Position numbers and translations under genes: made by a program
Source of the DNA: Methylocapsa sp. S129
GTDB taxonomy: Bacteria > Pseudomonadota > Alphaproteobacteria > Rhizobiales > Beijerinckiaceae
DNA: 64,000 bases
NCBI RefSeq assembly: GCF_009765995.1
Contig: NZ_LMUI01000020.1
Location: 258,039 to 322,038, forward strand
Direction: 5' to 3'
Shown here: positions 19,015 through 28,006 of the stretch, in pieces
How the letters are laid out: the number at the start of each line of letters is the position of its first letter
Numbering within the stretch: the stretch's first letter is position 1
The notes under the pieces: model-generated
The model's database searches: none
What the model was told of the DNA's origin: nothing
The model's input: only the letters and a program-made list of their open reading frames with translations

Positions 19015-19033
19015 ATGTGCGATAATCGCACAT
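19015..19033. promoter_or_regulatory. Perfect palindrome, probable operator
   Basis: ATGTGCGAT, a central A, then ATCGCACAT form a perfect 9-bp inverted repeat, 15 bp before the start codon of the substrate-binding protein gene. The size and position suit a dimeric repressor. The IclR or GntR regulators nearby are candidates. Confidence 0.6.
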
Positions 19034-19599
19034 ATGTTCAGAAATAAAGTGTGCGCCTTGTTTCCAACAGCGTCAAGGAGACCGATCTTGCCAGGAGCGC
19101 TCGGCCTTGAGTGTGAAGCGGCTCCACGTGTTGACCACATTCAACCCAATTTCGTCGGAAGCTTCGCGCGCCGATTTACACAAAGGCCTTCAGCCCCGTC
19201 CCCGTAGTCCGTGTCCTTGGCGACGCGGCTTTCGCAGATGAGAGTCGGATGGTCTATCCGGCGTCAATATCGATTCGGAATTCGCGATATAACGGGATTG
19301 AGCAGCGCTATTGGGTATCCACTATGTGCAACTGATCTCATCGCAAACAAGCAGGACGAAGATGCCCCCGATACAGGCGCCGGTTAGATTCTTCGTTTTT
19401 GCAAATCATCGTTCCTGAACAACATTTATTCGTTGAGTATATTGATCCACAACAACCCGTCTCGGCATCCTTCTTCACGCTCAATCACGGACCATCGTTC
19501 TAACGCAGCGATTGAACGTGATCGGGCTTCGCTAGCAAGCGCGCTGCCCCACTTCGTGGCCGGCCCGCTGTCGGCGCAACCTTGCGGTCAATACCGACA
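19034..19599. other. 566-bp non-coding region
   Basis: This lies between the livM stop and the second substrate-binding gene, both on the minus strand. It should contain the promoter of the latter. No coding frame with family resemblance or other clear structure was seen. Confidence 0.5.
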
Positions 19600-20619
19600 T
19601 CAGTGCTTTGTCAGTGGAATCACGCGCAATTGCAGCGGCAGGAGTTGGATTTGCCATCGCGATCGCACCAATCCCCAAAGCCCTCTTGGCGCTAGTAGCA
19701 TGACAAGAATCGCGACCGCTCCAAGAACCATCAAGTATGTCGGCCCAAGATTGGCGAGGGTTTCGCGCAGCAAGAAGTATATCAGAGCGCCGAGGATCGG
19801 ACCTTCGAAGGAGCCGAGGCCGCCGATCACGACCATGAAGATTACGAGCGCCGTCCAGTCGTTGACGCTAAACGCTGCGTCGGGAGAAATGCGCAGACGC
19901 TGCAGGAAAATCAGGGCGCCAATCATCGCCGTGCCGAACGCCGTCGCCACATAGACGATGAGCTTGGTGCGGCCGACATTGACGCCGTTGCTGCGGGCCG
20001 CGAGTTCGTTGTCCCGGATGGCCGTCAAGGCAAGGCCCGTCCGCGAGCGCAGCGCCAGGAAGATGATGACGAGAATCCCAAGGAGCAGCGCCAGGGCCGT
20101 CCAATAGACGGCGACGAATCGATCGTGCGGGGCGCGCCCGACCGATTGGGCGATGCGTGCAGGCAGGCTCATCCCGGAACCGCCGCCGAGTGGGGTGAGC
20201 AGGATCGCCGACAGGCGAAAAACTTCCGCAACCACCCAGGAGCCAATCGCAAAATACGCGCCGCGCAATCGGAACAGCAGGCCGGCGATCGGGATGGACA
20301 AAAGCGCCGCCGCCAGACCCACGATCGGCACGCAAAGCAGGGGGGGAATGCCGGCCTTTGCTGACAGGGCGAAGAGACCATACCCGCCCAAGCCGACAAA
20401 TGCCTGCTGGCCGACGGATACGAGGCCGGCATAGCCGGCGAGAAAATTCCACAAGCAAGCTAGCGCGACATAAAGAAAGATGTCGATGAGGAGGCGCAGC
20501 GCGTCGGTCGTCGCCCAAAGAGGCGCCGACAAGAGTCCGGCGACCAGGCTTGCGATGAAGACGAGACCCAGGCGGGTCGACGGCGTGGCGCGCACGATCG
20601 TCAGCGCGGCGACGGTCAT
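19600..20619 (-). CDS. livM: Branched-chain-type ABC permease LivM
   Basis: This 339-residue inner-membrane permease of the LivM class has about nine to ten hydrophobic segments. The typical LivM stretch WNFLAGYAGLVSVGQQAFVG lies near residues 57-76, followed by GAYFAIGSWVVAEVFR. The cytoplasmic coupling region near residue 215 reads ALTAIRDNELAARSNGVN. It overlaps the end of livH as ATGA and is the last gene of the operon that starts with the flavin monooxygenase or the first substrate-binding protein. The substrate is likely the aromatic acid metabolised by the cluster. Confidence 0.93.
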   Translation of the reverse strand: MTVAALTIVRATPSTRLGLVFIASLVAGLLSAPLWATTDALRLLIDIFLYVALACLWNFLAGYAGLVSVGQQAFVGLGGYGLFALSAKAGIPPLLCVPIVGLAAALLSIPIAGLLFRLRGAYFAIGSWVVAEVFRLSAILLTPLGGGSGMSLPARIAQSVGRAPHDRFVAVYWTALALLLGILVIIFLALRSRTGLALTAIRDNELAARSNGVNVGRTKLIVYVATAFGTAMIGALIFLQRLRISPDAAFSVNDWTALVIFMVVIGGLGSFEGPILGALIYFLLRETLANLGPTYLMVLGAVAILVMLLAPRGLWGLVRSRWQIQLLPLQLRVIPLTKH

Positions 20620-21482
20620 GCGACCCTCCCGAACAGGCCCTGCGGGCGAAAGGCCAACACCAGCAAGAAGGCGAGATGGCCGGCCAGAATCTGTAGGCCC
20701 GGATCAATCGTTGCGGCGATGGCCTGCACGACGCCGAGAATGACGCCGCCGACAAGCGTGCCCCAAAAACTGCTGAGGCCGCCGATAATGACCGCCTCAA
20801 AGCCGAAGATGAGCCGGGTTGGTCCAGTTGCCGGATCGAAATTGGCGCGAATGGCGAGGAGGACGCCGGCCAGGGCGACGACCGCCAGAGACAGCGCCAT
20901 CGCGAGACCAAAGATATGTCGGTTGTTGAGGCCCATCAGTTGCGCGATCCGTGGGTCGTCTGAGACGGCGCGAAAGCTACGTCCAATCGCGGTACGAAAC
21001 ATCAAAGCCTGAAGGCCGCCTATGACCAGAACGGCGAGGACGAACTGAAGCAGCGGCAGCACGCCGACGTTGATCGCGTCGCTGAATTTGATGGTGGCGA
21101 CCTCGATCGGTCCGGCGAGTAACCGACGATTGTCGGCGGAGAAGAGTTCCAGCAACCCGTTCTGGATAATGACCGACAGCCCGAAGGAGACCAGCAGCGG
21201 CGGCAGCAGATCATTGCCAATCGTGCGGTTGAACAGGCCGCGCTGCAGGATGTATCCGATCAACCCCATGATCGGAACAACGAACACAAGCGATACGAGA
21301 GGATTGAGCCCGAGCGACTGCGTGACGATCAGCGCGACATAGGCAGAAAGCACAATCAGATCGCCGTGCGCGATGTTGACGAGTTTCATCACGCCGAAGA
21401 TCAGCGCAAGCCCGACCGCGAACATCGCATAGAGACCGCCGATCAAGATTCCCTGAATGATCGTGTTGATCCAATCGGCCAT
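20616..21482 (-). CDS. livH: Branched-chain-type ABC permease LivH
   Basis: The 288-residue inner-membrane permease is of the LivH class. It starts MADWINTIIQGILIGGLYAM at 21482, two bases after the livF stop. The in-frame extension to 21854 is an overlap with livF and was discarded. Typical features are FGVMKLVNIAHGDLIVLSAY near residues 28-47, the coupling helix FRAVSDDPRIAQLMGLN near 165 and FGFEAVIIGGLSSFWGTLVG near 225. It forms the channel with LivM. Confidence 0.94.
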   Translation of the reverse strand: MADWINTIIQGILIGGLYAMFAVGLALIFGVMKLVNIAHGDLIVLSAYVALIVTQSLGLNPLVSLVFVVPIMGLIGYILQRGLFNRTIGNDLLPPLLVSFGLSVIIQNGLLELFSADNRRLLAGPIEVATIKFSDAINVGVLPLLQFVLAVLVIGGLQALMFRTAIGRSFRAVSDDPRIAQLMGLNNRHIFGLAMALSLAVVALAGVLLAIRANFDPATGPTRLIFGFEAVIIGGLSSFWGTLVGGVILGVVQAIAATIDPGLQILAGHLAFLLVLAFRPQGLFGRVA

Positions 21483-21484
21483 CC

Positions 21485-22192
21485 TCAGACTCCGAAATAA
21501 GCGGCGGCGATCGATTCGCGCGTCAGCGATCTGGCTGCGCCGTGCAGAACGATGCGGCCCTCGAGCATGCAGTAAAGGTGGCCGGCGATCTTCAACGCCT
21601 GCTGGATATCCTGCTCGACGATGATCGCCGCCACGCCGTCGGCGATGATGGCGCGCAGATGCGCATAGATGTCGCGCACCACGATTGGAGCGAGCCCGAG
21701 GCTGAGTTCGTCGCATAACAGGACGCGAGGGTTCGACATCAACGCTCTTCCGATCGCGACCATCTGCTGCTGGCCGCCCGATAGCGCGGTCGCCGGATGA
21801 TGGCGGCGTTCGGCAAGCGTGGGAAACAGTTCGTAGATTCGCGCCAGCTTCCACGGGCCCGGCCGTTTCATGTGACCGCCGATGACCAGGTTTTCCTCGA
21901 CGCTGAGCGAGGGAAAGAGGCGCCGCCCTTCCGGCACGAGCGCAATCCCCTGGGCGACGATCTGATACGGCGCCTTGCCGCCGATGCGTTCGCCGGCGAG
22001 CTCAATCGCCTCCGGTCTCGTCGCCATCAACCCCGCGATGGAGTTCAGAAGCGTGCTCTTGCCGGCGCCGTTGGCGCCGACGATCGCGACGACTTGACCC
22101 GTCTTGAGCTCCAGATCGAGGCCATAGAGAGCCTGAAAGTCGCCGTAGAACGCCTCGAGCTGGCGAACCTTGAGCAGCGGGGCGTCAAGCAT
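21485..22192 (-). CDS. livF: Branched-chain-type ABC ATP-binding protein LivF
   Basis: This 235-residue ATPase has Walker A GANGAGKST near residues 39-47, Q-loop region VPEGRRLFPSLSVEEN, signature LSGGQQQM near 138 and Walker B VLLCDELSLGLAP near 156. PEGRRLFP and DELSLGLAP are characteristic of LivF. It overlaps livG by 8 bp and is followed by livH after 2 bp, so it is in the same operon. Confidence 0.95.
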   Translation of the reverse strand: MLDAPLLKVRQLEAFYGDFQALYGLDLELKTGQVVAIVGANGAGKSTLLNSIAGLMATRPEAIELAGERIGGKAPYQIVAQGIALVPEGRRLFPSLSVEENLVIGGHMKRPGPWKLARIYELFPTLAERRHHPATALSGGQQQMVAIGRALMSNPRVLLCDELSLGLAPIVVRDIYAHLRAIIADGVAAIIVEQDIQQALKIAGHLYCMLEGRIVLHGAARSLTRESIAAAYFGV

Positions 22193-22913
22193 CCGCTTCG
22201 ATCCCCATATAGATCTCGGCGACTTTTGGGCTTTTGATCACGTCATGGGGATCGCCGTCGGCGATGAATCGTCCCTGATAGAGGACGACCGCCCGCGCGA
22301 CGACCGACAGCAGCGCGTGAAGCACGTGCTCGATCCAGACGATGGTGACGCCGGCCGCATGCACCTGTTTGATCAGAGCGACGAGATCCCGGCATTCATG
22401 CTCGGTCAGGCCCCCGGCGATTTCGTCGAGCAGCAACAGGCGCGGATCGGTCGCCAGAGCTCTGGCGAGTTCGAGCCGCTTGCGGTTGAGCAACGTGAGC
22501 CGGCCCGCCGCCTCGTTGGCCTGATCGGCAAGGCCGCACTGCTCGAGGATATTCAGGCTGCGCCGATGCGCCTCCCGTTGCGAAACATTGGCGCCAAAGC
22601 ACGCGGCGACCGCGAGGTTTTCGAAAACCGTCATGTCGCCAAACGGCTGAGGCACCTGGAAAGCCCGAGCAATGCCCAGCTGACAGCGGCGCTCCGGCGT
22701 CAGACCGGCGATGTCCCGGCCTTCGTATTCGATCCGGCCGCCGCCAGGCGTCAGCGTGCCGGTGATCAGGCCGAGCAGCGTCGTTTTGCCGGCGCCGTTC
22801 GGGCCGAGGATGCCGACCGCCTCGCCTTGTTCGACGACGAGGTCGAGTTCATTGGCGATGACGATCGCGCCGAACGATTTCGATACTTTACGAAGGGCGA
22901 GAACGACGGGCAT
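22185..22913 (-). CDS. livG: Branched-chain-type ABC ATP-binding protein LivG
   Basis: This is the second ATPase of the importer, with 242 residues from the ATG at 22913 (MPVVLALRKVSKSFGA). Walker A is GPNGAGKTT, followed by the LivG-type Q-loop stretch GIARAFQVPQPFGDMTVFEN and Walker B LLLLDEIAGGL. The signature region is atypical: LTLLNRKRLELARAL stands where LSxGxxR is usual, as in many LivG proteins. Upstream in-frame starts are an ATG at 22973 and a TTG at 23000 that overlaps the stop of the preceding gene. None has a convincing ribosome site, so the start is uncertain. Confidence 0.9.
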   Translation of the reverse strand: MPVVLALRKVSKSFGAIVIANELDLVVEQGEAVGILGPNGAGKTTLLGLITGTLTPGGGRIEYEGRDIAGLTPERRCQLGIARAFQVPQPFGDMTVFENLAVAACFGANVSQREAHRRSLNILEQCGLADQANEAAGRLTLLNRKRLELARALATDPRLLLLDEIAGGLTEHECRDLVALIKQVHAAGVTIVWIEHVLHALLSVVARAVVLYQGRFIADGDPHDVIKSPKVAEIYMGIEADA

Positions 22914-22996
22914 TCGGCGATGATGTCCCCGTATTCGCGCGTGGGATGCAGCGGGCTCTGGCCCGCCGCGCATTTCAACAGCAGGCCTTGCCGTCC

Positions 22997-24313
22997 TCAA
23001 GAGCCGTAGGCGATCGGCTGGAACTTGCCCACCGTCGCGATGCCAGGATAGGCGGCGTTGTTGACGATCTGAATATCATACTTAGAGGTCTTGCCCTTAA
23101 CCCACTGGCCGCCGACCAACGGCGTCGTCGTGCAATTCTTCACTGGCCCCTTCTTCCAAGACACCGGCCCGACGATCGACTGATAGTCGGTCGCCGCGAT
23201 TGATTCCATGATCGAACCGGGATCGTCGACGTTCTTAGTGCGCTTGAGCACATCCAATGCGACCTCCAGCAGAGCGTGCTTGAAGCCGATCGGCTGCACC
23301 CATTGCTTGCCGGTCGCCTTGGTGAAGTCGGCGCAAAGCTCGGCCGCCGACTGGCCGGTCAATCCCGATTTGAACGGGTGGTCGGGCGACCACCACTCCT
23401 CCGACGACAGGCCGACGCCGCGATCGCCGAGCGCTTCGACAGAGGCCGGAAAGAGCAACGCCTTGGCGACGGTGACGGCCTTCGGTTTGAATCCCTGCTG
23501 CGCGCATTGCGCCCAGAACGTGGCGAAGTCCGGAGGCAGGAACACGCCGGTGACGATGTCGCACTTCTCAGCCTTCAGTTTGGTGATCTGCGCGGTGAAA
23601 TCGTTGGACAATGGCGTGAACAGGCCGGCGTCAATCAGCTTGAAGCCGGCCTTGATGAAGCCGGGAGGCAGGCCATGCACCGGATTGGACACCGCCACGC
23701 CGTCAGAATCGTTGGACCAAAGCGCGCCGACGGTTTTGTTGGTTTCGATCGCGTTCCACAAGCCGGTGAAGGTTTCGACGATCTGGCCGACCCCCCAGAA
23801 GAAATGATAGGTCCAGTCGAAACCTTTGGCGGGGTCTCCGCCGCGCCCGAAGAAAAAGGCGTCCCATGGCGTATCTGTCGTGATGCAGGGCACGCCGTTC
23901 ACCTCGCATTGATCAGCCACCGGGTTGACCGTGTCGGCGGTGCTCGAGGCGAGCATCAAGTCGATTTTTTCCTTCGTGATCAGTTCGGCCGCGACTTCGG
24001 CGGCGCGGCTCGGATTGGACTGGCTGTCGCGCACCAGGATTTCCACCGGATATTTGACGCCGCCGACTATGATTCCGTCGCCGATCGCCTTGCGCACGCC
24101 CGCTAGAATGAACTCGTCGGCGGAGCCGAACGATGCGATCGGTCCGGATTCAGGACTGACAAAACCGAGCTTGATCGTCCGGCTGGCGGCAAGCGCGCGG
24201 CCGATCAGCGCGGGCGCCGCGATCGCGCCGGCGCCGGCGAGAGCCAAACCTTGAACCGCACGACGGCGGCTGATGGCTGTTGGCGAAGATAGGCTCCATT
24301 TTCCCTGTGCCAT
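22997..24313 (-). CDS. Branched-chain-type ABC substrate-binding protein, Tat-exported
   Basis: The 438-residue peripla_BP_6 family protein carries a twin-arginine signal, SRRRAVQGLALAGAGAIAAP at residues 15-34, with likely cleavage after GRALA near residue 43. The mature protein starts SRTIKLGFVSPESGPIASFG. It is the dedicated binding protein of the livGFHM genes directly downstream, whose first start overlaps or nearly abuts its stop. A Tat signal on this family suggests cytoplasmic folding before export, unlike the Sec-exported paralogue at 17789-19000. The two proteins are only distantly similar. Confidence 0.92.
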   Translation of the reverse strand: MAQGKWSLSSPTAISRRRAVQGLALAGAGAIAAPALIGRALAASRTIKLGFVSPESGPIASFGSADEFILAGVRKAIGDGIIVGGVKYPVEILVRDSQSNPSRAAEVAAELITKEKIDLMLASSTADTVNPVADQCEVNGVPCITTDTPWDAFFFGRGGDPAKGFDWTYHFFWGVGQIVETFTGLWNAIETNKTVGALWSNDSDGVAVSNPVHGLPPGFIKAGFKLIDAGLFTPLSNDFTAQITKLKAEKCDIVTGVFLPPDFATFWAQCAQQGFKPKAVTVAKALLFPASVEALGDRGVGLSSEEWWSPDHPFKSGLTGQSAAELCADFTKATGKQWVQPIGFKHALLEVALDVLKRTKNVDDPGSIMESIAATDYQSIVGPVSWKKGPVKNCTTTPLVGGQWVKGKTSKYDIQIVNNAAYPGIATVGKFQPIAYGS

Positions 24314-24366
24314 GATTTGTCCCTCCCAGGATTCGCTGTTTGTTATGGGGCTTGCGGCGTCTGAGG

Positions 24367-25575
24367 TCAGACGAGCGCCGTGACGTTGTTTTCGACGCCG
24401 AGTAGAGCCTTGCCGTAGACCTCATAGCCGACCGTCGGAAGGACGACCGCGTGGCGCGCCGCCACCGCTGAATCCCGCCAGATGCGTTGAAGGGGGCTTG
24501 AATCGGCGAAGCTGCCCGCGCCATGCGCAAACAACAAGAGATCGATCGCTTGCGTGATCTTCTCGACGACGTATCCAGTATCGGCGCGCACCCGGGTGCG
24601 GACGATCATATCGGGGTAAACGCCGCTGACCGCGGCTTGATCGATGTCGTCAGCGGCCCGATAGGCATGAAGATGGGCCGTGTCGATCAGCATTGCCGCC
24701 TGGGCGATCTGCAGCTGAAAAGCGACGGAAGCGTTCTGCTTTTCGAAGAAAGTATACGAGATCGGCCGCGTTCCAGCTTTCTGCCGGACGTATTGCAGCG
24801 CAGCGCGACCGAGGCCGAGTTGGGGACCGACCAGGATCAACGCAAGGATCGCGACGAAAGCCGATCGGTAGAAAGATTCCTGGCCTCTCATCTCTGTCGG
24901 ATAGTCTCCCTCGATAGCGCTGGGGACCGACAGGATTCGGTGGCTAGGTATGAATACGTCCTTGGCGATCAAACCGATGCTGCCACTGGATTTCATGCCG
25001 GCGACGAACCAGGTGTCCTCGCGTTCAAGATCAGCCATCGGGATTAGCGCCAGGCCTTGATCTATCGTCTCGCCGACGTCGTTGACGATGGGAACGCCGA
25101 GCACCGCCCATTGAGCGTGCCAGCCGCCGGAATTGTAGTACCATTTGCCAGTGACGCGGAGCCCGCCGGCGACCTTGGTCGACGCCGCGCTGGGGGCGAG
25201 CACGCCGGACACTATCGCATCCGGGTTCGCGCCGAACACCTCGTCCTGCGCCTTGACGGGAAACAGGCTGGCGAGCCAACAGCAGATATTGTTGAGGTTC
25301 GCCACCCAGGCGGCGCCGCCATCCGCCTCGGCGATCGCGGCGCTCACGTCCAGCATTGCGCGCGTGTTCATCTCCCAACCGCCGTATCGCCTCGGCGTGC
25401 ACACTTTGAGGAGACCCGCTTTCGTCAGGGCCAGTAGCGATTCTTCCTCGACGCGCCGATTGGCTTCCCCTTTCGGCGCGTTCCTTTGCAGCAGCGGCGC
25501 AAGCTCGCGCGCCCTAGCGACGAGTTCTCCCGACGTAGGCGCAACAAAAGTATGAACGCTGGCAACACTGGTCAT
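24367..25575 (-). CDS. Flavin-dependent monooxygenase, oxygenase component (acyl-CoA dehydrogenase fold)
   Basis: The 402-residue protein belongs to the acyl-CoA dehydrogenase-like group D flavin monooxygenases (HsaA, HpaH/C2-HpaH, DszC relatives). These use reduced flavin supplied by a reductase to hydroxylate phenols. Visible pieces are LLKVCTPRRYGGWEM near residues 55-69, ADGGAAWVANLNNICCWLASLF near 84-105 and GKWYYNSGGWHAQWAVLGVP near 142-161. The overlapping upstream gene (ATGA) is a flavin reductase, which decides between a monooxygenase and a true dehydrogenase. The phenolic substrate is unknown. It would deliver a catechol-type diol to the extradiol dioxygenase at 28007. Confidence 0.88.
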   Translation of the reverse strand: MTSVASVHTFVAPTSGELVARARELAPLLQRNAPKGEANRRVEEESLLALTKAGLLKVCTPRRYGGWEMNTRAMLDVSAAIAEADGGAAWVANLNNICCWLASLFPVKAQDEVFGANPDAIVSGVLAPSAASTKVAGGLRVTGKWYYNSGGWHAQWAVLGVPIVNDVGETIDQGLALIPMADLEREDTWFVAGMKSSGSIGLIAKDVFIPSHRILSVPSAIEGDYPTEMRGQESFYRSAFVAILALILVGPQLGLGRAALQYVRQKAGTRPISYTFFEKQNASVAFQLQIAQAAMLIDTAHLHAYRAADDIDQAAVSGVYPDMIVRTRVRADTGYVVEKITQAIDLLLFAHGAGSFADSSPLQRIWRDSAVAARHAVVLPTVGYEVYGKALLGVENNVTALV

Positions 25576-26123
25576 TGCATATCTCCTCCCAATAAGGTCA
25601 GTCTTTTTGCCTTCTTTTTTCGCTCGGTTTCGCGTTCCAGCAGCACCGAATGCGTGCCAAAAAGTCGTTCGCTGTAGACGAGCGGCGGCGCGGCGGTTTT
25701 TTCGGCGTCCGTCACGACGCCCAGAAGAAGCATGTGATCGCCGCCTTCAACGGCTTGGGCGAGGGAGCAGACCAACCAACTCGCCGCGGCCGCCAGCCGC
25801 GGCATCCCGTGATCGAAGGCCCAGGTCGACTGGCCGAAGCGATCGGCGCCCCGCGCAGCGAACAATCGCGCCGTTTCCTCCTGGGACTTCTCCAGGACAT
25901 TGATCCCAAATCGCTCGGTCCGCAGAATGCGCGCGAGCAATTGCGAGCCTTGACCCAGCGCGACGCTGATCATGGGCGGGCTGAGGGAGAGCGAAGCGAA
26001 GGCGCTTACGGTCGCCCCGTAGGGAATTTCCGCCTCCGAAGTGGTGACCACGGTCACTGGCGCGCAAACGCCAGCCATCAGATCGCGAAATCTCTGGATG
26101 TCCAGCGTCACTCGTTCCTCCAA
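25572..26123 (-). CDS. Flavin reductase component
   Basis: This 183-residue NAD(P)H:flavin oxidoreductase of the HpaC/flavin_reduct family would supply FMNH2 or FADH2 to the adjacent monooxygenase. The family segments are FRDLMAGVCAPVTVVTT near residues 12-28, GATVSAFASLSLSPPMISVAL near 36-56 and RFGINVLEKSQEE near 72. GDHMLLLGVV near 127 is the usual conserved His region. Its stop overlaps the oxygenase start by four bases, so both are made together. It lies 59 bp downstream of the GntR gene on the same strand. Confidence 0.92.
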   Translation of the reverse strand: MEERVTLDIQRFRDLMAGVCAPVTVVTTSEAEIPYGATVSAFASLSLSPPMISVALGQGSQLLARILRTERFGINVLEKSQEETARLFAARGADRFGQSTWAFDHGMPRLAAAASWLVCSLAQAVEGGDHMLLLGVVTDAEKTAAPPLVYSERLFGTHSVLLERETERKKKAKRLTLLGGDMQ

Positions 26124-26182
26124 AAGTCCCTTGTTCCAGGGTCTCTTCTACGCTTCGGAAGCCGTTTCCCGATCTTGGTACG

Positions 26183-26902
26183 TCATCCCGGCTCGGCTGC
26201 GGGACGGTCAGGCGGCCGAGCTTGCAACAGAGGCGAGCCCAGAACGATATCCGAAGTGCGCGTCAGGTGACGCTCGATCAACTCGCATGCGAGGGCCGGC
26301 TCACGCGCAAGACACGCGTCGAGAATGCCCTTGTGCTCGCCGTCGATGTCCCGGCTTTCGCGCGCCAGCGTGTGCGAGAGAAGCCGATAGCGTTCCGATT
26401 GCGCATAGAGCATGGCGCGCAGGATGAGCATCCAGGAGCTGTCGCAGCCGGCGACAAGCGCCGCGTGGAACGTGGTATGCGCGGCGGCCCAGGCCTGATT
26501 CACGCGGGAAGGCTCCCCGGGCATCGCCAGGGGAATGCGATGCAGCCGATGGTAAGCCGCCACAATCGCCGTCTCCCATTCGACGTCGCCGCACTCGATC
26601 GCCGAACGCAGACAGATCTGTTCGATCGTAATTCGCGTCCGCGTCAGATCCTTCAGTTCCTCTACCGAGACTTCGGCGACGGAATAGCCCTTTTGAGCGA
26701 TGGCGACCGTCATTCTCTCCGCCGACAAACGCGACAGGGCTTCACGGACGGCTCCCGGGCTGAACCCGAACTTCAAAGCGACTTCGCTAATCGTGATCCT
26801 GGCGCCGGGCGCGAGCCTGCACGTGAGAATTTCATCCAGAAGGGCCGCATAGGCTGCATCTGTCTGGGTCACCGATTGATCGAGTTGAGCCCGCTTGTTC
26901 AT
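26183..26902 (-). CDS. GntR-family regulator (FCD subgroup)
   Basis: The 239-residue regulator has an N-terminal winged helix with ITISEVALKFGFSPGAVREALSRL near residues 37-60, followed by an all-helical FCD effector domain. The metal-binding type residues are seen in HTTFHAALVAGCDS and EHKGILDACLARE. It is divergent from the FAH-family gene and lies immediately upstream of the flavin reductase gene, so it probably controls both directions. Effectors of FCD regulators are usually small carboxylic acids. Confidence 0.9.
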   Translation of the reverse strand: MNKRAQLDQSVTQTDAAYAALLDEILTCRLAPGARITISEVALKFGFSPGAVREALSRLSAERMTVAIAQKGYSVAEVSVEELKDLTRTRITIEQICLRSAIECGDVEWETAIVAAYHRLHRIPLAMPGEPSRVNQAWAAAHTTFHAALVAGCDSSWMLILRAMLYAQSERYRLLSHTLARESRDIDGEHKGILDACLAREPALACELIERHLTRTSDIVLGSPLLQARPPDRPAAEPG

Positions 26903-26954
26903 TCATATTTTCTAGCGCGTCAAAACTATGACCGCAAGGAAAAAATATTTTATA

Positions 26955-26984
26955 TTGACAAAACTAATTTCAAGCAAATAGAAT
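26955..26984 (+). promoter_or_regulatory. Sigma-70-like promoter for the FAH-family gene
   Basis: TTGACA at 26955-26960 and TAGAAT at 26979-26984 are separated by 18 bp, in an AT-rich island within otherwise GC-rich DNA. It lies in the gntR/FAH divergent region, where the GntR regulator would act. Confidence 0.55.
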
Positions 26985-27029
26985 TTACCCTGCGATATGC
27001 CGCTAAGGCTTTCCCTGGGAGACTTCGAC

Positions 27030-27890
27030 GTGAGATTCGTCCGCTACCAAGCCGAACACGAAGAAGGTCTCGCGATCGAACAAGCAGGCGAAGCGCGCGG
27101 ATTGACGGCGAGTGAAGCTGGCTATCCCGGAGATTTCGATGCGCTCGTTCGCAAGGGTCTCCCAGCGCTCGAACAGGCTGCCAAGGCGCTTGGCGCGGGC
27201 CACTCTGTCGACCTTGCCGCCGTCTCCCGACTGCCGCCGATCCGCGCTCCGGAAAAGGTGATCTGCGTCGGGCTCAACTATCGCGATCATTCCACAGAAT
27301 CCGGCTTCAAACAGCCCGATTACCCAACGCTGTTCAGTCGTTTCAATTCGAGCCTGATCGGCGACGGCGCGCCGATCGTCAGACCGTTCGCCTCCGACAA
27401 ACTCGACTACGAGGGCGAACTCGTCGCCATCATTGGCACGGGCGGGCGCCACATTCCCTTGGCGAGCGCGCTCGATCACGTCATCGGCTATTCGATCTTC
27501 AACGACGGATCCATTCGAGACTATCAATTCAAGTCGCCGCAATGGACGGTCGGCAAGAATTTTGACGGCACGGGCGCGTTCGGCCCTTGCTTTGTCACCG
27601 CCGACGAACTTCCCCCCGGCGGCAAGGGCCTGAGATTGCAGACGCGGCTCAACGGCGAGGTCGTGCAAAGCGCTTCGACCAGCGACATGGTGTTTGACGT
27701 CGCCACGCTCATCGCCATCATCAGCGAGGCCATTACGCTTCGAAGCGGCGACGTCATCGTGACAGGCACGCCGTCGGGCGTCGGCCAATCGCGCAAGCCG
27801 CCGCTCTTCATGAAACCCGGCGACACGGTCCAGGTGGAAATCGAGAAAATCGGCGTACTGTCGAATCCGATCGCCGACGAGACGCGATAG
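27030..27890 (+). CDS. Fumarylacetoacetate hydrolase (FAH) family protein
   Basis: This is a 286-residue metal-dependent hydrolase or isomerase of the FAH superfamily, which cleaves or rearranges ring-fission products such as acylpyruvates or 2-oxo-hept-3-ene-dioates. The GTG at 27030 was chosen because GGGAGA lies 7 nt upstream and the family opens with RFVRYQ. An ATG at 26997 is also in frame but has no ribosome site. Motifs include KVICVGLNYRDHSTESGF near residues 71-88, DYEGELVAIIG near 124 (metal-binding acids), DGSIRDYQFKSPQWTVGKNFDGTGAFGP near 155-182 and GTPSGVG near 249. It is followed by the extradiol dioxygenase gene on the same strand. Confidence 0.92.
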   Translation: MRFVRYQAEHEEGLAIEQAGEARGLTASEAGYPGDFDALVRKGLPALEQAAKALGAGHSVDLAAVSRLPPIRAPEKVICVGLNYRDHSTESGFKQPDYPTLFSRFNSSLIGDGAPIVRPFASDKLDYEGELVAIIGTGGRHIPLASALDHVIGYSIFNDGSIRDYQFKSPQWTVGKNFDGTGAFGPCFVTADELPPGGKGLRLQTRLNGEVVQSASTSDMVFDVATLIAIISEAITLRSGDVIVTGTPSGVGQSRKPPLFMKPGDTVQVEIEKIGVLSNPIADETR

Positions 27891-28006
27891 CGGCCGCGGG
27901 AGCAACGCGAGTAGATATTTCAATCGCGTATCGCCACATGCCTATAGGAATGCGATCCGGGCGCGCCAGACGCCAAATCGCGCAAGGCAAATCAGGAGGA
28001 AACGCG

